Shown: positions 9,609-20,208 of the stretch, one piece after another | Position numbering within the stretch: position 1 is the first letter of the stretch | Layout: every line of letters begins with the position of its first letter | Assembly (NCBI RefSeq): GCF_000003815.2 | Contig: NC_049992.1 | Span: forward strand, 15,299,525 to 15,363,524 | Source: Branchiostoma floridae | Lineage: Eukaryota; Chordata; Leptocardii; Amphioxiformes; Branchiostomatidae | DNA: 64,000 nucleotides | Direction of reading: 5' to 3' | Program-made: the position numbers and the translations under genes | The notes under the pieces: generated by a model | The model's database searches: none | Told to the model about the DNA's origin: nothing | What the model saw: only the letters and a program-made list of their open reading frames with translations

Positions 9609-12527
9609 CTAGAAGCCTGCCAAAATGAGGACACCAAGACCGATGACCTGCCATGCTGGCAAGATGCGCCAGGTGCCGCTCCTCTCGAACGAGCGATGCA
9701 CTTCTCGTGAGTTCAAGACCAGGACGGGACGGAAGTTGTTAGCCATCGCCTCCGGTTCATGGCCCGCCTCGGCTTCGAAGTAGGTGGCACGCAGGAGAGT
9801 GTTCAACTGAGAACAGAGCGAATGACAATGATGTGCCAAATATCCATTCATTTCCCTCTATTCTTTGGCGACGCCTCAAGAGCGGAGCCGTTGGTATAGT
9901 ACTGCTATGGAGACGCAAATATTCTACCAATTGCATCTATGCATTCCCTTGGGAATTTTTTTTTGCTAGTTCTATGTGCTTCACTCGAATCTCTTTCAGT
10001 TTGTGTAGCCACTTGCTATTTCCCTTCCCCACAGCAGACTTAAGTGTAATTCTACTGGTGAAACAATATAAACGATGATGATGAATCTTGCTAGGTGTAT
10101 ACCTGGTTCCTGGATATCTTGATGGTGTCCTCGAAGACGGTCCATGCCACAATCTCGTTACAGCCGGGGGTGGTCAGGCTGCCGCTGTAGCGGTAAAACC
10201 TGCTCCTGTCGGCCGGCAGGAAACTGTCGAACGTGAAGGTCTGGGAGAAGGCTGAACGGTTACCTGTGAAGACGAACGTTACTTACAATTAATAAATCAT
10301 AGTAACAACTCCGCTATGACAAACATTACCTTTGCCACATAGACGCCAACAACTTGTAAGTAAAGAGGCTAAACCGTAGCCTAATGTCAATCATAACTTT
10401 ATGGTCTTATACTTACAGCAATGTCTCTGCCAAAACATGTACCTACAAGTACAAGGCATGTTGGGGATTCTCAGACAACTAGCTTGTTATGACATGATAG
10501 AAAGGACATGCACCTTTGGCGTTGCCAAAATTGTTAGTACCTACCAGCGTAAGCAGCACCTCCGATGTTGTTGACGATGGGGTTCAGACCGGGGTTGTCG
10601 TTGTCGTCAAGCTGGGTAGTGAACGGCACCAAACAGATGTTAAACAGGCTCAATACGACAGTAATTGTCCCAGGTGCGGCCATAGCACTGTAGGTTTTGA
10701 ACTACTCACACCGGTAAGGATCCCTGCTCTTTTCTATAGGTGCGATGGGTTCTTTAACGTCGGACAATTTACATGCACAAATAAAAAGAGCAAAGTTATG
10801 TAGTTAATAATGGTGATGTAACGTTTAGAACCGAAAGAGAGCTCACCCTACCTCCAGGAAGAACCCGAGTACCGCCAGCGCTGTGGAAGATCCTGACGCC
10901 ACTGCCGCGCCAAGATCGGCATGAGTCCCACTGTAGTGCACGAAGTGAACCTATATAGAGGTAACAGTGGTATCTTATTGGACTGCGGTACGTTGGCGAC
11001 ATTGCTGCTTTCTACATTGATTTTGTGTTGCCCTTGGTTTTCTAATTGGAATATCATGCAGAACTAACAAGTGTGACTAAAATGACAACAAACACACACA
11101 ACGATCTTGCTTTTTATCGATGAAATTCGTTGATTGCTTTGTCCGAAACCGCACGGCCGTAGCAACGCCTGACAGATGAGTTAACTGGTCCAGGAGTATA
11201 GTTTGCTTGGGCAGCTAACGCCTCTCGTGTGTTATAAACTGTATTTGGCCAGTTTCTACTATTTTTCCAGTGACCTGTGCAGCCTGGTAGATAGAGGGTA
11301 ATACCTCGCCAGGATAAGCCTTGCCCTCCAGGGTGTGTTCGGACCCGCCGGCCTCCAGGTCCGCCACGCTCCCCCAGTGGAAGTGGAACTGCGCGGTGTG
11401 GTACGTTCCCGTTAACCCGCCTCCTGACACAGAAAAACCTTTGCTGGCAGATCCCAGGTTCACGTTAACTGGAAAGGAGATGAAACAGATTTGATTTTTT
11501 TTCTCATGATAGACAAGCTTGCTTGCTCCATTAAGGTGGTATCTCACTGCACTTGGTGCACCGGTGCGGCACTACGGGGTTCGAAAGGTTACTCATGGAA
11601 TTTCAGAGATAAAGAACGAATGTTCTTACATTTCGTTTATTTTATTGTCTTCTAAGTCACATTTTTACGTATTACGCAATATCTAAGTTATGAAAAAAAT
11701 CGGTGAAAACAACACAACAGTGCCACAGTGAACGAACGCCACTCAACTGGAAAGTGAGGCGATTATAACTCACAGACATTGCATTTTTATGTGATACTTC
11801 TAGAAGTGATGAGATGGGCACAAGGATCTGAATGGTTATCTTTGCTGATACCTACTGGCATGTCCAGTATTGTAGAGTTCCATGGTTGCGTCGGACGGCG
11901 CAGTGCTGTACCCCTGGAACGCGAAGTCTGCGTAGGACTGCCTCTTCGCTGGGGAATACTGGATGTTGATTGGTGACTGAGAATTCCCGCCGCAACTGTT
12001 GTTAGCATTCGCCCAGTGGGTGGGGCCTTTTTTAGGGAAAAAGCAGAAAAAATCATATTGATAGAGATAGCATCTAAAAAATAACATAGATATTGTAAAT
12101 GCAGCCGGAACCATCACTGAAAAATTTGCAGTCAAGATGCTGATAGAATGTTCAATCTACCTGTGTTGCCACTGTAAGTCCAAACAGCCCCTCCTGCAAA
12201 TAGAAAAGACAAGGTGTCATATTAAATTTGTCTGTTTCTATCGCTACAGGTTACATAGATTTTTCTCATCAATCTGTATCCTGGAAAGTGCTAACACTGT
12301 ATTAGTAGCTTCTTTTCATTCGCCTATTCATTTGCACTTGGATCTGGAGAAAGAAGTGATTTCTTAGAATTTCAAAAATACGCTTATAGTACAGTTTGAA
12401 CTACATATAAGAAACAAGTCAACATTGAACAATGAGAGAACATTGCCAACTCACCGGCGCCTTCAATGGACTGGGCCGCTTGTAGAAGCAGCACCCCCGC
12501 CAGCCAGAACCAAGTGGAGTCGCCCAT
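9609..12527 (-). CDS. Secreted, membrane-anchored alpha-carbonic anhydrase (8 coding exons)
   Basis: Zinc enzyme for CO2 + H2O = HCO3- + H+. Exons (minus): 12527-12455, 12193-12161, 12026-11856, 11468-11305, 10950-10852, 10611-10545, 10263-10103, 9806-9609. All junctions are GT/AG and phases join to one 321-residue frame. Residues 1-24 form a signal peptide ([15 protein letters not shown]). Family motifs follow: WTYSG-N-GPTHW, SQSPINI, NTGHA (H91, the His64 proton shuttle), FHFHWG (zinc ligands H121 and H123), GSEHT (E136), VHFVHY (third ligand H149) and SLTTPGCNE (T233, the Thr199 gatekeeper). C47 and C237 sit where secreted members form a disulfide. The tail [14 protein letters not shown] is hydrophobic, suggesting a GPI signal or membrane anchor as in CA IV/XV-like enzymes. 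All catalytic residues are present. The start is the first ATG before the signal peptide. An untranslated upstream exon cannot be excluded. Confidence 0.93.
11530..11735. repeat. TCTCACTGCACTTG MITE copy inside a carbonic anhydrase intron
   Basis: GGTGGTATCTCACTGCACTTG...CGGCACTACGGGGTTCGAAAG matches the left end of the 5833-6077 element. The interior (GTCACATTTTTACG, ATTACGCAATATC) also corresponds in inverted sense, and the right end is degenerate (CAGTGCCACAGTGAACGAACG). It lies between coding exons 3 and 4. Confidence 0.55.
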
Positions 12528-12799
12528 TTTACAAACTACAGAAGAACAAAATATCGGCAACCATCTAACTGTGTACCCTTTACGCTATCTATCTATGTAT
12601 CTACCTAATGGTTTCCGCGTTTTTGTCATTTCTCTGTTGAAACTACCCTTAGCACAATATCAATGCTTCGTTAACATCTGTCACATCTTCCTCTACATAG
12701 TCTCATGACACTCGGACGGACGGACGCTTAAGTTTAAAAAACGCATCACTATTCACTATTAACCAGAGGTAAACTTAGACATCATAGTTAGCATATTTC

Positions 12800-13010
12800 T
12801 AGTTCTTTTGGACATCTAATGTGTGCGTGTTTCTGGATATTTGTCGTCAATATAACTTTAGAACCTCTGGATGGATTGTAATGATATTAGGTAACGTTAC
12901 GTGGATACAGACTGGGAAGACGAAGGTCAAGTCGATCTTTGGCCCCCTGGTATGTGACCTTGTTTTCAATGTTTCGTGCACACGTCGTGCCAAATCGGCA
13001 ACTATAAGCT
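12800..13010 (+). repeat. Dispersed repeat (ACTTTAGAACCTCTGGATGG family)
   Basis: The block GGATATTTGTCG...AACTTTAGAACCTCTGGATGG...GGGAAGACG...TTGGCCCC is repeated in diverged form at 50725-50900, with a shorter piece at 52755-52815. No coding capacity is seen. Confidence 0.5.
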
Positions 13011-13589
13011 AGATAAGACTTCTATGATTCATCTAGCCTGATTAAACTTCTCTTATAGCAGCCAGCCCAACATTTCAGTTACAGCCCTGGACAGCAGAGT
13101 TTGTGTTAGGCTTTAGCCTCAGGTCCCATTTCCGAAACGGAATGTGTGCGGAAAACGAAAAATGAAACTGTTTACCAAGGAATATACACAAATTATGCTG
13201 TTGATTATTTCTTTTTAAGTTCCGTGTGTTTTGTTGCCTTTCTTATCATATTTTTCATTTCCGAAAGCTACCCAGCCGGGTCCCGGGTTGGGAATTGGGG
13301 CCGAAAAAGCTCATGATCCTGTCACAAATCAAGAATTGAGCCCGATCGACTTGTCAGCGAACTCCAAATAAATGGGTATTTTCGGCTAAAGTACGACAGA
13401 CCTCCTGGGTATCACTAGGGGTTCGGGCGAATGTTAGCAGCTCGTCCGCGGCCGCGGGAGTTTAGACCTCCGTGTGATGTCAGCCGTATACCAAAAAGGC
13501 GGGAAAGACACAGAGCACCGTCAAATTTGTGACGGGGCAGATTTTGTATAGCGAAAAATACGATTTTGAATTTAATGACATTCCATGTG

Positions 13590-13750
13590 GAACTAGCCTG
13601 TACTCTCCACAGACATGCCTTGCGACCCCACGGTATTCACGAGTATTCAAGATATTTCTAAAAGACCGTCTAATTACACCGGTAAAGCACATATCATCCC
13701 GTAGGGATATTTGGGGTGTCCTTGAGACATATTACACCTGTCTCAAATAC
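13590..13750 (+). repeat. Dispersed repeat with CGACCCCACGGTATTCACGAG
   Basis: ACATGCCTTGCGACCCCACGGTATTCACGAGTATTCAAGATATTTCT and the following 110 bases recur at 19490-19625 (GACCCCACGGTATTTACGAG..., ending CTTGAGACATTTTGCACCTGTC). Both copies sit beside LINE or nested-element debris. Confidence 0.55.
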
Positions 13751-13751
13751 C

Positions 13752-13832
13752 TTGAAGGACATCCAAGGAAGGGCTTTTAAGGACACCCAATGATTGGGTG
13801 TCCTTAAAAGCCCTTCCTTGGGTGTCCTTCAA
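13752..13832. repeat. 81-bp almost perfect palindrome
   Basis: Bases 13752-13791 are the reverse complement of 13793-13832 with one mismatch and a one-base centre. The arm contains GGAAGGGCTTTTAAGGACAC. The same GGGGTGTCCTTGAG phrase lies just outside at about 13715. There is no spacer loop, so it is a palindrome rather than a typical pre-miRNA hairpin. Confidence 0.8.
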
Positions 13833-13944
13833 TGACCTAAGAAGGGTAAATACGTTCCGAAGACAGTGAAATCAACTCAACCACGATATCGCCATTCGAC
13901 CATTTCAAAATACAGCACAAAACACTCTAATTCTATAAAAGATC

Positions 13945-14547
13945 ATGAGAACCAAGAATGATGATGTAATGTTATTTATATGGTCCAACCATACAAATAA
14001 CATTACATGCAAAGCAAACATGTACAAGACCCTTGGCCATGGGTTCGTTAAGCGCAACTTCCCCAAAAAAGTCAAACAAAAAGCCTACACTAGCTTGGTC
14101 AGACCCCATCTTGAATATGCTAGTGCAGCATGGGATCCTTATCATAAAGACCACATTTCCAAACTCGAAGCGGTCCAAAAAAGAGCGGCCAGATTTGCTT
14201 CAAGTGTCCCGAACTGTCCAAATTCTGAGTCAAGCGCCACTAAACTAGTCTCGGACCTGGGTTGGGATACACTCAAAAATAGAAGAACAGCCAACAGACT
14301 TACCATTCTCCAGAAATCTAGACAAAATCTCCTAGCCCTGCCGATCGATTACTACTTGCAGCCGAACCCAAGGCAATCTCGACATAATCACCCAAACTCA
14401 TACAAACCCATCCAGACTAATAAAGACTGTCTCAAATATTCATATTTCCCAAGAACCACTATCGATTGGAATACTCTACCATATTCAACAACCCTTCAAG
14501 CTAAATCCTTGGGGGTCCGGGGGCATGCTTCCCCGGGAAAATTTTGA
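13945..14547 (+). pseudogene. C-terminal fragment of a CR1/L2-like LINE reverse transcriptase
   Basis: The open frame holds the conserved region that follows the reverse transcriptase domain in CR1/L2/jockey-type LINEs. In order: WSNHTNNITCKANMYKTLG, a KVKQKAYTSLVRPHLEYA block, the AAWDPYHKDHISKLEAVQ region, KRAARF, a DLGWDTLKNRR block, and a YFPRTTIDWNTLP end. The catalytic palm with the FADD motif is absent, so the copy is 5'-truncated. Homology fades after about position 14500, where the frame runs into unrelated repeat. The initiating ATG is accidental. Confidence 0.8.
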
Positions 14548-15120
14548 AATCTTGACTATCAGAAACGATCTTTCCTAAATTTGGATGGTCAAAATTTGCT
14601 GGCAGACTAAGCTAATTTTAAAAGCCTTTCTAGTAGAACTTCAAATGATTTTAGCTATATTATTGAGGGCGACGACGCCCCCAACGTATTTTTATGATTT
14701 TGAGCGCACAAGGCACGAGCCGTCGCAAGGTAGGTCTGGAGAAATGTTGAAATTTGGACCCTCTGAAAACACGATTTTCTGCATTTTGAGGAATGAACTT
14801 TGCATGGTAGACTGTGCTAAATGTAATGACATTTCTGTCTGATTTTTGATGGCGACGAGCGCCGGAGCGTCCTGGGCGCCGGTGGCGCAAGCCATCGCAA
14901 GGGACGTCCAGAGAAAAATCGAAATCTTGACCATCTGAAACTTCGTTTCCTGCATTTCAGGGGCACAGTTTGCTTGTATTTATTAAGGCCCCTAAGGCCC
15001 CCGGCTCAAAAAAATTTTCGATGGCCCTCCCCCAGGCCAAAACATTTTTCAATGGCCCTCCCCCCTCCCCCTATGCACCAGCCCCCCCCCCCCCCCCCTC
15101 CGATAAATATCGTCAAGTCC
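14500..15120 (+). repeat. Diverged tandem units ending in a C-rich tract
   Basis: A phrase of the form GAAATCTTGACCATCTGAAAC / TTTCCTGCATTTCAGG followed by GGCGACGA-GCGCC recurs near 14545, 14750 and 14915, about 190 bp apart. The array ends in duplicated TCAAAAAAATTTTC / CAAAACATTTTTC plus ATGGCCCTCCCCC phrases and a 17-C homopolymer at 15082-15098. Proline-rich open frames here come from the C-rich tract and are not genes. Confidence 0.55.
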
Positions 15121-15354
15121 CTAATCCCGTTAAGTTTAAGGAGGAGGTGTTGCAACACCTGAGGAACGGCCAATAAAACAGCAGCACTACGCCCTGGATG
15201 GTTTGCCCCAACACAAACTAGGGGTGTTATCCAGTAACCGAACAAGAACAAGAATACCTCTTGATAAGTATGTTTGCAGATATGGCACGCAGGTAATCAT
15301 TAGTTTGGTTATGAATATTCATAACGCAACATGAATGTCAAGATAGTGATACAA

Positions 15355-16137
15355 AGGCTTTACGTACTTTCCATGGATGCGCTGTATGTTTCTACTACTA
15401 CTACTACACGTTATGTTGACCATCTTTTTACAAATCAGGCGAACATTTTTGAGAGAGCTGATGTCATCTAGACTCTACCAGGCTTCGTGGATCGGTGGTC
15501 TAATTGTAGAAATTGGACAAATAGAATCTATAGTACGCTAGGGGAGTTAGCCGGCCAGAAGAGTACGTTTCCTCACCACGAGGATAATGATTCTACCGAT
15601 CCACGGAGCCTGGTAGAGGCTAGATGTCATCCATAAAATATACTTGCTGTGGCCTTGGCATATTTTTGGAGTTCTATGGGACCTCTACCATGTAGGTACT
15701 GTTAACAAGTTTTAGGGATATCTGGAAATAGTCGTCGGCCTCTCGCGAGACATCAACAAAACGGTACAAAATAGAAAGCCTGATAAAAACGATGAAAAAC
15801 GTCAAAAAAAAAAACAGCCGGAGCCTAACCTCTGCTTGAAGAGTATGTTTTCCATGGATGCGCTGTATGTCTCTACTACACGTTATGTTAACCATATTTT
15901 TTTCAAAATCAGGCGAAAATTAATGAGAGCGATGACATCATCCATAAAATTTACTTGCTATGGCCTTGGCATATTTTTATCGTTCTATGGGACCTCTACT
16001 GTGTAGGTACTGTTACCAATTTTCAGGGATATCTGGAAAGAGCCTCTCGCAAGACATCCGAAAGCCCGATAAAAACGATGAAAAACGTCAAAAAAAACAG
16101 CCGGAGACTACCTCTGCTTGGAGAATATGTTTTCCTA
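15355..16137 (+). repeat. Head-to-tail duplication with MITE-type ends
   Basis: Two copies start TTCCATGGATGCGCTGTATGT (about 15368 and 15851) and each ends in AACGTCAAAAAAAA-CAGCCGGAG-CCTCTGCTTG, the same terminus as the 34631 MITE. The left copy is longer because it carries the inserted element described at 15469-15622. Sequence between (CTTGGCATATTTTT, CTATGGGACCTCTAC, GTAGGTACTGTTA) is closely matched. Confidence 0.65.
15469..15622. mobile_element. hAT-like MITE with 9-bp target duplication
   Basis: Terminal repeats TAGACTCTACCAGGCTTCG and the complement of CGGAGCCTGGTAGAGGCTA pair. GATGTCATC flanks both sides (15460-15468 and 15623-15631). The empty site is visible in the second unit of the surrounding duplication (GATGACATCATCC near 15927), so insertion happened after or during that duplication. 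Confidence 0.75.
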
Positions 16138-16495
16138 TCTTATGTCTTTAGTGAAAGAAAGAGCTTGACTTTGTGCAAAGAAAAACACCTCTAATGTTTT
16201 GTGTTCTTTGTTTTTCTACACTCTTAGTTATGTCTAATCGATAATCATAAGCTAGTTAACACTTTTATCCGTGTTTTTAGATATATTGTGGGAGCTAGGA
16301 TTCATCGTGTTTCGCGTCAGCTGGATCCATCAAATCATGCATGTGTCTCATAAAACCGTCAAGTAGGAGGGGTGGAGGAAACTAGTTATGTGGAGATTCC
16401 GAGCGAGCTCGCCGGAGTCCTCCAGAAAACAACAACAGTTCCATCCACAACTTGTCTGTACGGCACGGGTCTACAGTAGGGGTGGGTACCGGTAG

Positions 16496-18175
16496 AAGAG
16501 GAATGGTTCCCCTCCTTCCAGTGACACAGAGCTTCTTCAGGAATGGAGGGAATACTTCAGCTCCCTATTGAACAACATCTCTACTTCTGCAAAGGATCTG
16601 CCACTTCCTGCAGAACAAGACCTTCCCATCTCCACTCACCCACCCTCGCTTGAGGAAACCCAGGCTGCTATAATGCAACTCAAACGCAAGAAGGCAGCTG
16701 GAATGGATGATGGAATTTCGGTGGAAGCTCTCCAATGTGGTGGTACTACGATAACTAAGGTTTTGCACAGCTTCTGTGTTGAAGTATACAATACCCTTGT
16801 ATCCCCTGACCAGTGGACTACAAACATCATTATCCCTCTGCCCAAGAAGGGTGACCTAACACAAATGACAAACTATAGAGGAATTACACTTATGTCAACC
16901 GCAGCCAAGGTCTACAACAAAATCCTCCTGAACAGGATACGTAGCCACATTGACCCTATCCTGAGGAGGAACCAGGCTGGATTCCGGGAAGGCCGTAGCT
17001 GTGCGCAACAAACTCACATACTCAGACGCATAATTGAAGGCTTTAGAAACCATCAACTCCCACTGTGGGTGACATACATAGATTTCAAAAAGGCCTTTGA
17101 TTCTATAGACAGGAAAATGATGTTTGCTGTGTTACGCCACTACGGCATCCCCGAAGAAGTGGTCAACGCCATAAGTGTTTTGTATAAGAACTCTAAAAGT
17201 GTTGTCATGGTTGACGGTCATATGTCTCAGAGCTTTCATGTGACCACTGGAGTCCTGCAGGGCGATGTGCTGGCACCTTTCTTATTCATTATCCTCATTG
17301 ACTACCTCCTGAGGAGGGCTACAGCAGACAGTGACTCGGGGATTGTGACACATCCTAGGGCCTCCAGTCGTTATCCAGCAAAACTGATCAACGACTTAGA
17401 CTTCGCGGATGATATTGCTCTGCTGGAGTCCGCAAGAGCAAGGGCACAAGAGCAACTGATAAAAACCGCTACAGCTGCTGCAGAGCTTGGTCTAATTGTA
17501 AGCGTCCCTAAAACCGAATACATGTGCTACAATGCAGACCCGGGTCAGCCACTCCAGGTCTATGGAGAAGAGATCAAGGAGGTGCAAGACTTTAGATATC
17601 TTGGTTCCAGCATGGCCTCAAGTAGTTCTGACCTTAAGAGGCGCAGAGCACTCGCCTGGGCCGTGTTTTGGAAACTTGAACCTCTCTGGAGGAGCGATCT
17701 TGTCCCGATCGCTACGAAAGTGAAACTGTTCATGGCTTCCTGTGTCACAGTGCTTGTTTACGGGTGCGAGTCTTGGGTCTTAACACAAGATATGGAGAAA
17801 AGAATCAACTCCTTTGCTACTTCTTGCTTTCGCATCATGCTGAACATCAAAAGGCTCGACCGGGTACCAAACTCCAGGATTTATGAACTAACCCAAACAA
17901 AGCCGTTGATTGAACATGTACGCTCGAGGCAGTTGAACTTTCTTGGTCATATCCTGCGCATGCCCGAGGACGAACCTGCCAATATCTATGCACTGTATGT
18001 ACCAACGCATGGGAAACGCAGACGAGGACGCCAAGCTACCTCCTATTTAAAGTACATTCAACAGCTCCTAGGAGATTACAATGACCAGATCTCCGCGAAG
18101 CAAATCAGTCATCTAGCTGCCGACAGAAGGTCTTGGAAGAAACTTACAGTCGCCTGCGTCGCAGCCGACCGATGA
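16496..18175 (+). CDS. 5'-truncated LINE reverse transcriptase ORF (RTE-like)
   Basis: Open from 16496, entering with SPPSSDTELLQEW and EYFSSLLNN, so the protein was longer and its endonuclease domain is missing; no ATG is needed. Counting residues from 16568: WTTNIIIPLPKKGD with NYRGITL (about 85-110), QAGFREGRSC (about 140), TYIDFKKAFDSID (about 170), GVLQGDVLAP (about 228), and the catalytic FADD at 279-282. The C-terminal region follows: YLGSSM, VLVYGCESWVL, RQLNFLGHILRMP and GKRRRGRQ. No stop or frameshift interrupts it, so the copy is young or recently inserted. The stop codon lies inside the (GAT)n tail (18172-18183) that ends the element, leaving essentially no 3' UTR, which is typical of RTE-clade LINEs. 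Clade assignment is inference. Confidence 0.9.
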   Translation, partial: KRNGSPPSSDTELLQEWREYFSSLLNNISTSAKDLPLPAEQDLPISTHPPSLEETQAAIMQLKRKKAAGMDDGISVEALQCGGTTITKVLHSFCVEVYNTLVSPDQWTTNIIIPLPKKGDLTQMTNYRGITLMSTAAKVYNKILLNRIRSHIDPILRRNQAGFREGRSCAQQTHILRRIIEGFRNHQLPLWVTYIDFKKAFDSIDRKMMFAVLRHYGIPEEVVNAISVLYKNSKSVVMVDGHMSQSFHVTTGVLQGDVLAPFLFIILIDYLLRRATADSDSGIVTHPRASSRYPAKLINDLDFADDIALLESARARAQEQLIKTATAAAELGLIVSVPKTEYMCYNADPGQPLQVYGEEIKEVQDFRYLGSSMASSSSDLKRRRALAWAVFWKLEPLWRSDLVPIATKVKLFMASCVTVLVYGCESWVLTQDMEKRINSFATSCFRIMLNIKRLDRVPNSRIYELTQTKPLIEHVRSRQLNFLGHILRMPEDEPANIYALYVPTHGKRRRGRQATSYLKYIQQLLGDYNDQISAKQISHLAADRRSWKKLTVACVAADR

Positions 18176-18543
18176 TGATGATGACCGGTACGGTTCTACA
18201 GTAGGGGTGTCCGTTTGTTTTTTCTTGTTGGACCGGTCCAGAAAAAGCGGGACCTGAAAAAAAAATCGGTTAGAAAATGAACAGATTATACCGGCAGACG
18301 TTCTGGGCCTTACTGGTCCAAGAAAATAAAAAAGTTGATAGTCATTTTGATAAAAGCTTCTTGTTTTTACCAAGTTTCTACAGTAAAACCTGGTCTAAGT
18401 TAACAGCGGCATTGGTGTTGTTAACATGGAGACAGGATTTAAAACGCCAGTATAAGTCCTTCGGATTTCTTTGTAGCGAAATAGACCATTGCTTTGAGTA
18501 GCGCCAGCTCACAAGTTTTCACAGATAATAAGGTTCAGGTTTA

Positions 18544-19423
18544 CGAGGGGTGATCAATATGTTCTCGGCCTAACCCAGAAATAATAAGCACAACTCAAAT
18601 TTTGAGGTACAAATTTATAGTATGAAGCCTTTTATCAATATCCTCCAAATTACAAATCATTGGAGTCATTACTTTCCAGGCATTCGTTTTATGCAAATTA
18701 GAAGGTAAGTGGCGAAAAAAAGAAGGGTGAAGTGTGATCAGACAATTTGACCCGCACACCTCAGGTTTCAGATCAATTGTCCACTTTTTTTTCGTTATCC
18801 CTTACCTAACGTTACTGGGTGTCACCTGCAACGTAATGATCACAATAATTTGAATTTTGGTACACATTTATATAAGATTTTATACAAGTACGTGGGATTA
18901 TCAATAAGTCCTCGGTTTTGCGGAGAAATAATAGGCACAGCTCAGATTTCGAAGCATAGATGTCAAGTATAACGTCTTATATAAATCTGTACCAAAATTC
19001 AAATTATTGTGATCATTACTTTGCAAGCGACACCCAGTAATGTTAGGTAAGGGAGAACGGGAAAAATGGGACAATTGACCTGACCTGAGGTGTGCGATCG
19101 AACTTGCGCTGCTGGAAGTCAGACACACAATTCTTTTTGCTTGAAATAGGAGGAGAATGATTATCAAACATTTTGACAATGTCTTTTGTTAATTTAGGGC
19201 ATGGGGAACTCGACCCACACATGTCTGATCACAATTCACACCACTTTTTTCTCGCCACTTACCTTCTAATTTGCATAAAACGAATGCCTGGAAAGTAATG
19301 ACTCCAATGATTTGTAATTTGGAGGATATTGATAAAAGGCTTCATACTATAAAGTTGTGCCTCAAAATTTGAGTTGTGCTTATTATTTCTGAGTTAGGCC
19401 GAGAACTTATTGATCACCCCTCG
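18544..19423. mobile_element. Non-autonomous mariner-like element, long palindromic arms
   Basis: The ends CGAGGGGTGATCAATATG and CTTATTGATCACCCCTCG are inverted repeats flanked by TA dinucleotides (18542-18543 and 19424-19425), the Tc1/mariner target signature. The arms stay matched for about 170 bp (18544-18718 with 19254-19423). Inside, 18787-18885 is inverted relative to 18970-19075, and near 18892 a second, diverged copy of the outer end begins (GATTATCAATAAGTCCTCGG). No transposase frame is present. Confidence 0.7.
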
Positions 19424-19485
19424 TAGGTCCGTACCTGGTCCTGAATTTCCTGTACTGGTACCCACCCCTAGTCCATGATCCACAG

Positions 19486-19640
19486 ACCGTGCCGCGCGAC
19501 CCCACGGTATTTACGAGTATTCAAGACATTTCTTAGAAAAATTTCATTACACTAGTAAAACACATACCATCTCGTGAGAATGTTTGGGGTTCCCTTGAGA
19601 CATTTTGCACCTGTCTTGTACGTAAACACCTGCTGCATGA
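19486..19640 (+). repeat. Second copy of the CGACCCCACGGTATT repeat
   Basis: Diverged copy of 13590-13750, lying directly outside the nested element's right end. Confidence 0.5.
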
Positions 19641-20131
19641 ACCTTCCACTGGTGACCTTGCCCTTGAAGAAGCTAGTGCATAGCTAGGTGCTTTTGAGGC
19701 CCGCCAATTTCTTTCATCTCGCACAACGCCTGAACGGCTTACACTAGAGTCACCAAACTTGGGGACTTTTCCTTAAATCTAGTTAGCAGCAATTTCATAA
19801 TTCACTGAAGTTACTGCAACGGGCTTTTGACAGGCATATTTTACAAAATTTGCTAATTTTGGTTTAACAATATATTTTACAGGATTCCTTTACAGGATAT
19901 AACTGATATTTTATGTAATTACAACACAAAAATACACAAAACTTAAGAAAATTCGTTATTCCGATGTTTCTTCGTATGTAACTAAAAGGGCTGACTTTTC
20001 TTTTTAGTTACTTGCAAATGAATAGTCCGATGTTTTAATAAGTGTGCTCTGTGATTCGGGTAAGAATGTAGTGTTTTCTTTTAGGTTTTCTCGATAGTGA
20101 AAGCTCTGAGAATTGTGGAAACTGTTTTAGA

Positions 20132-20208
20132 ATTCGTTGAATAATCTTTGAACCCCGCAGTGCCGCACCGGTCCCCAAGTGCAGTGAGATACCACCTCAA
20201 CTGTAACA
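20132..20208. repeat. Solo end of the TCTCACTGCACTTG MITE family
   Basis: AATTCGTTGAATAATCTTTGAACCCCGCAGTG...CAAGTGCAGTGAGATACC matches the right end of the 5833-6077 element. No left end is seen nearby. Confidence 0.5.

Larger units (their letters stand above)
16477..19472. mobile_element. Nested element: outer TIRs enclose a LINE and a mariner-like palindrome
   Basis: The outer left end TAGGGGTGGGTACCGGTA (16478) and the right end TACTGGTACCCACCCCTA (19454-19471) are inverted repeats of one element. The LINE copy and the mariner-like element at 18544-19423 lie between them. ACCGGTA occurs on both sides of the LINE (16488-16494 and 18184-18190), a plausible target duplication inside the outer TIR. 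An alternative is the longer near-repeat TCTACAGTAGGGGTG on both sides. Confidence 0.55.

Noticed and set aside
15006-15251. Proline- or glycine-rich frames near 15 kb
   Set aside because: They are translations of the poly-C tract and adjacent C-rich repeats.
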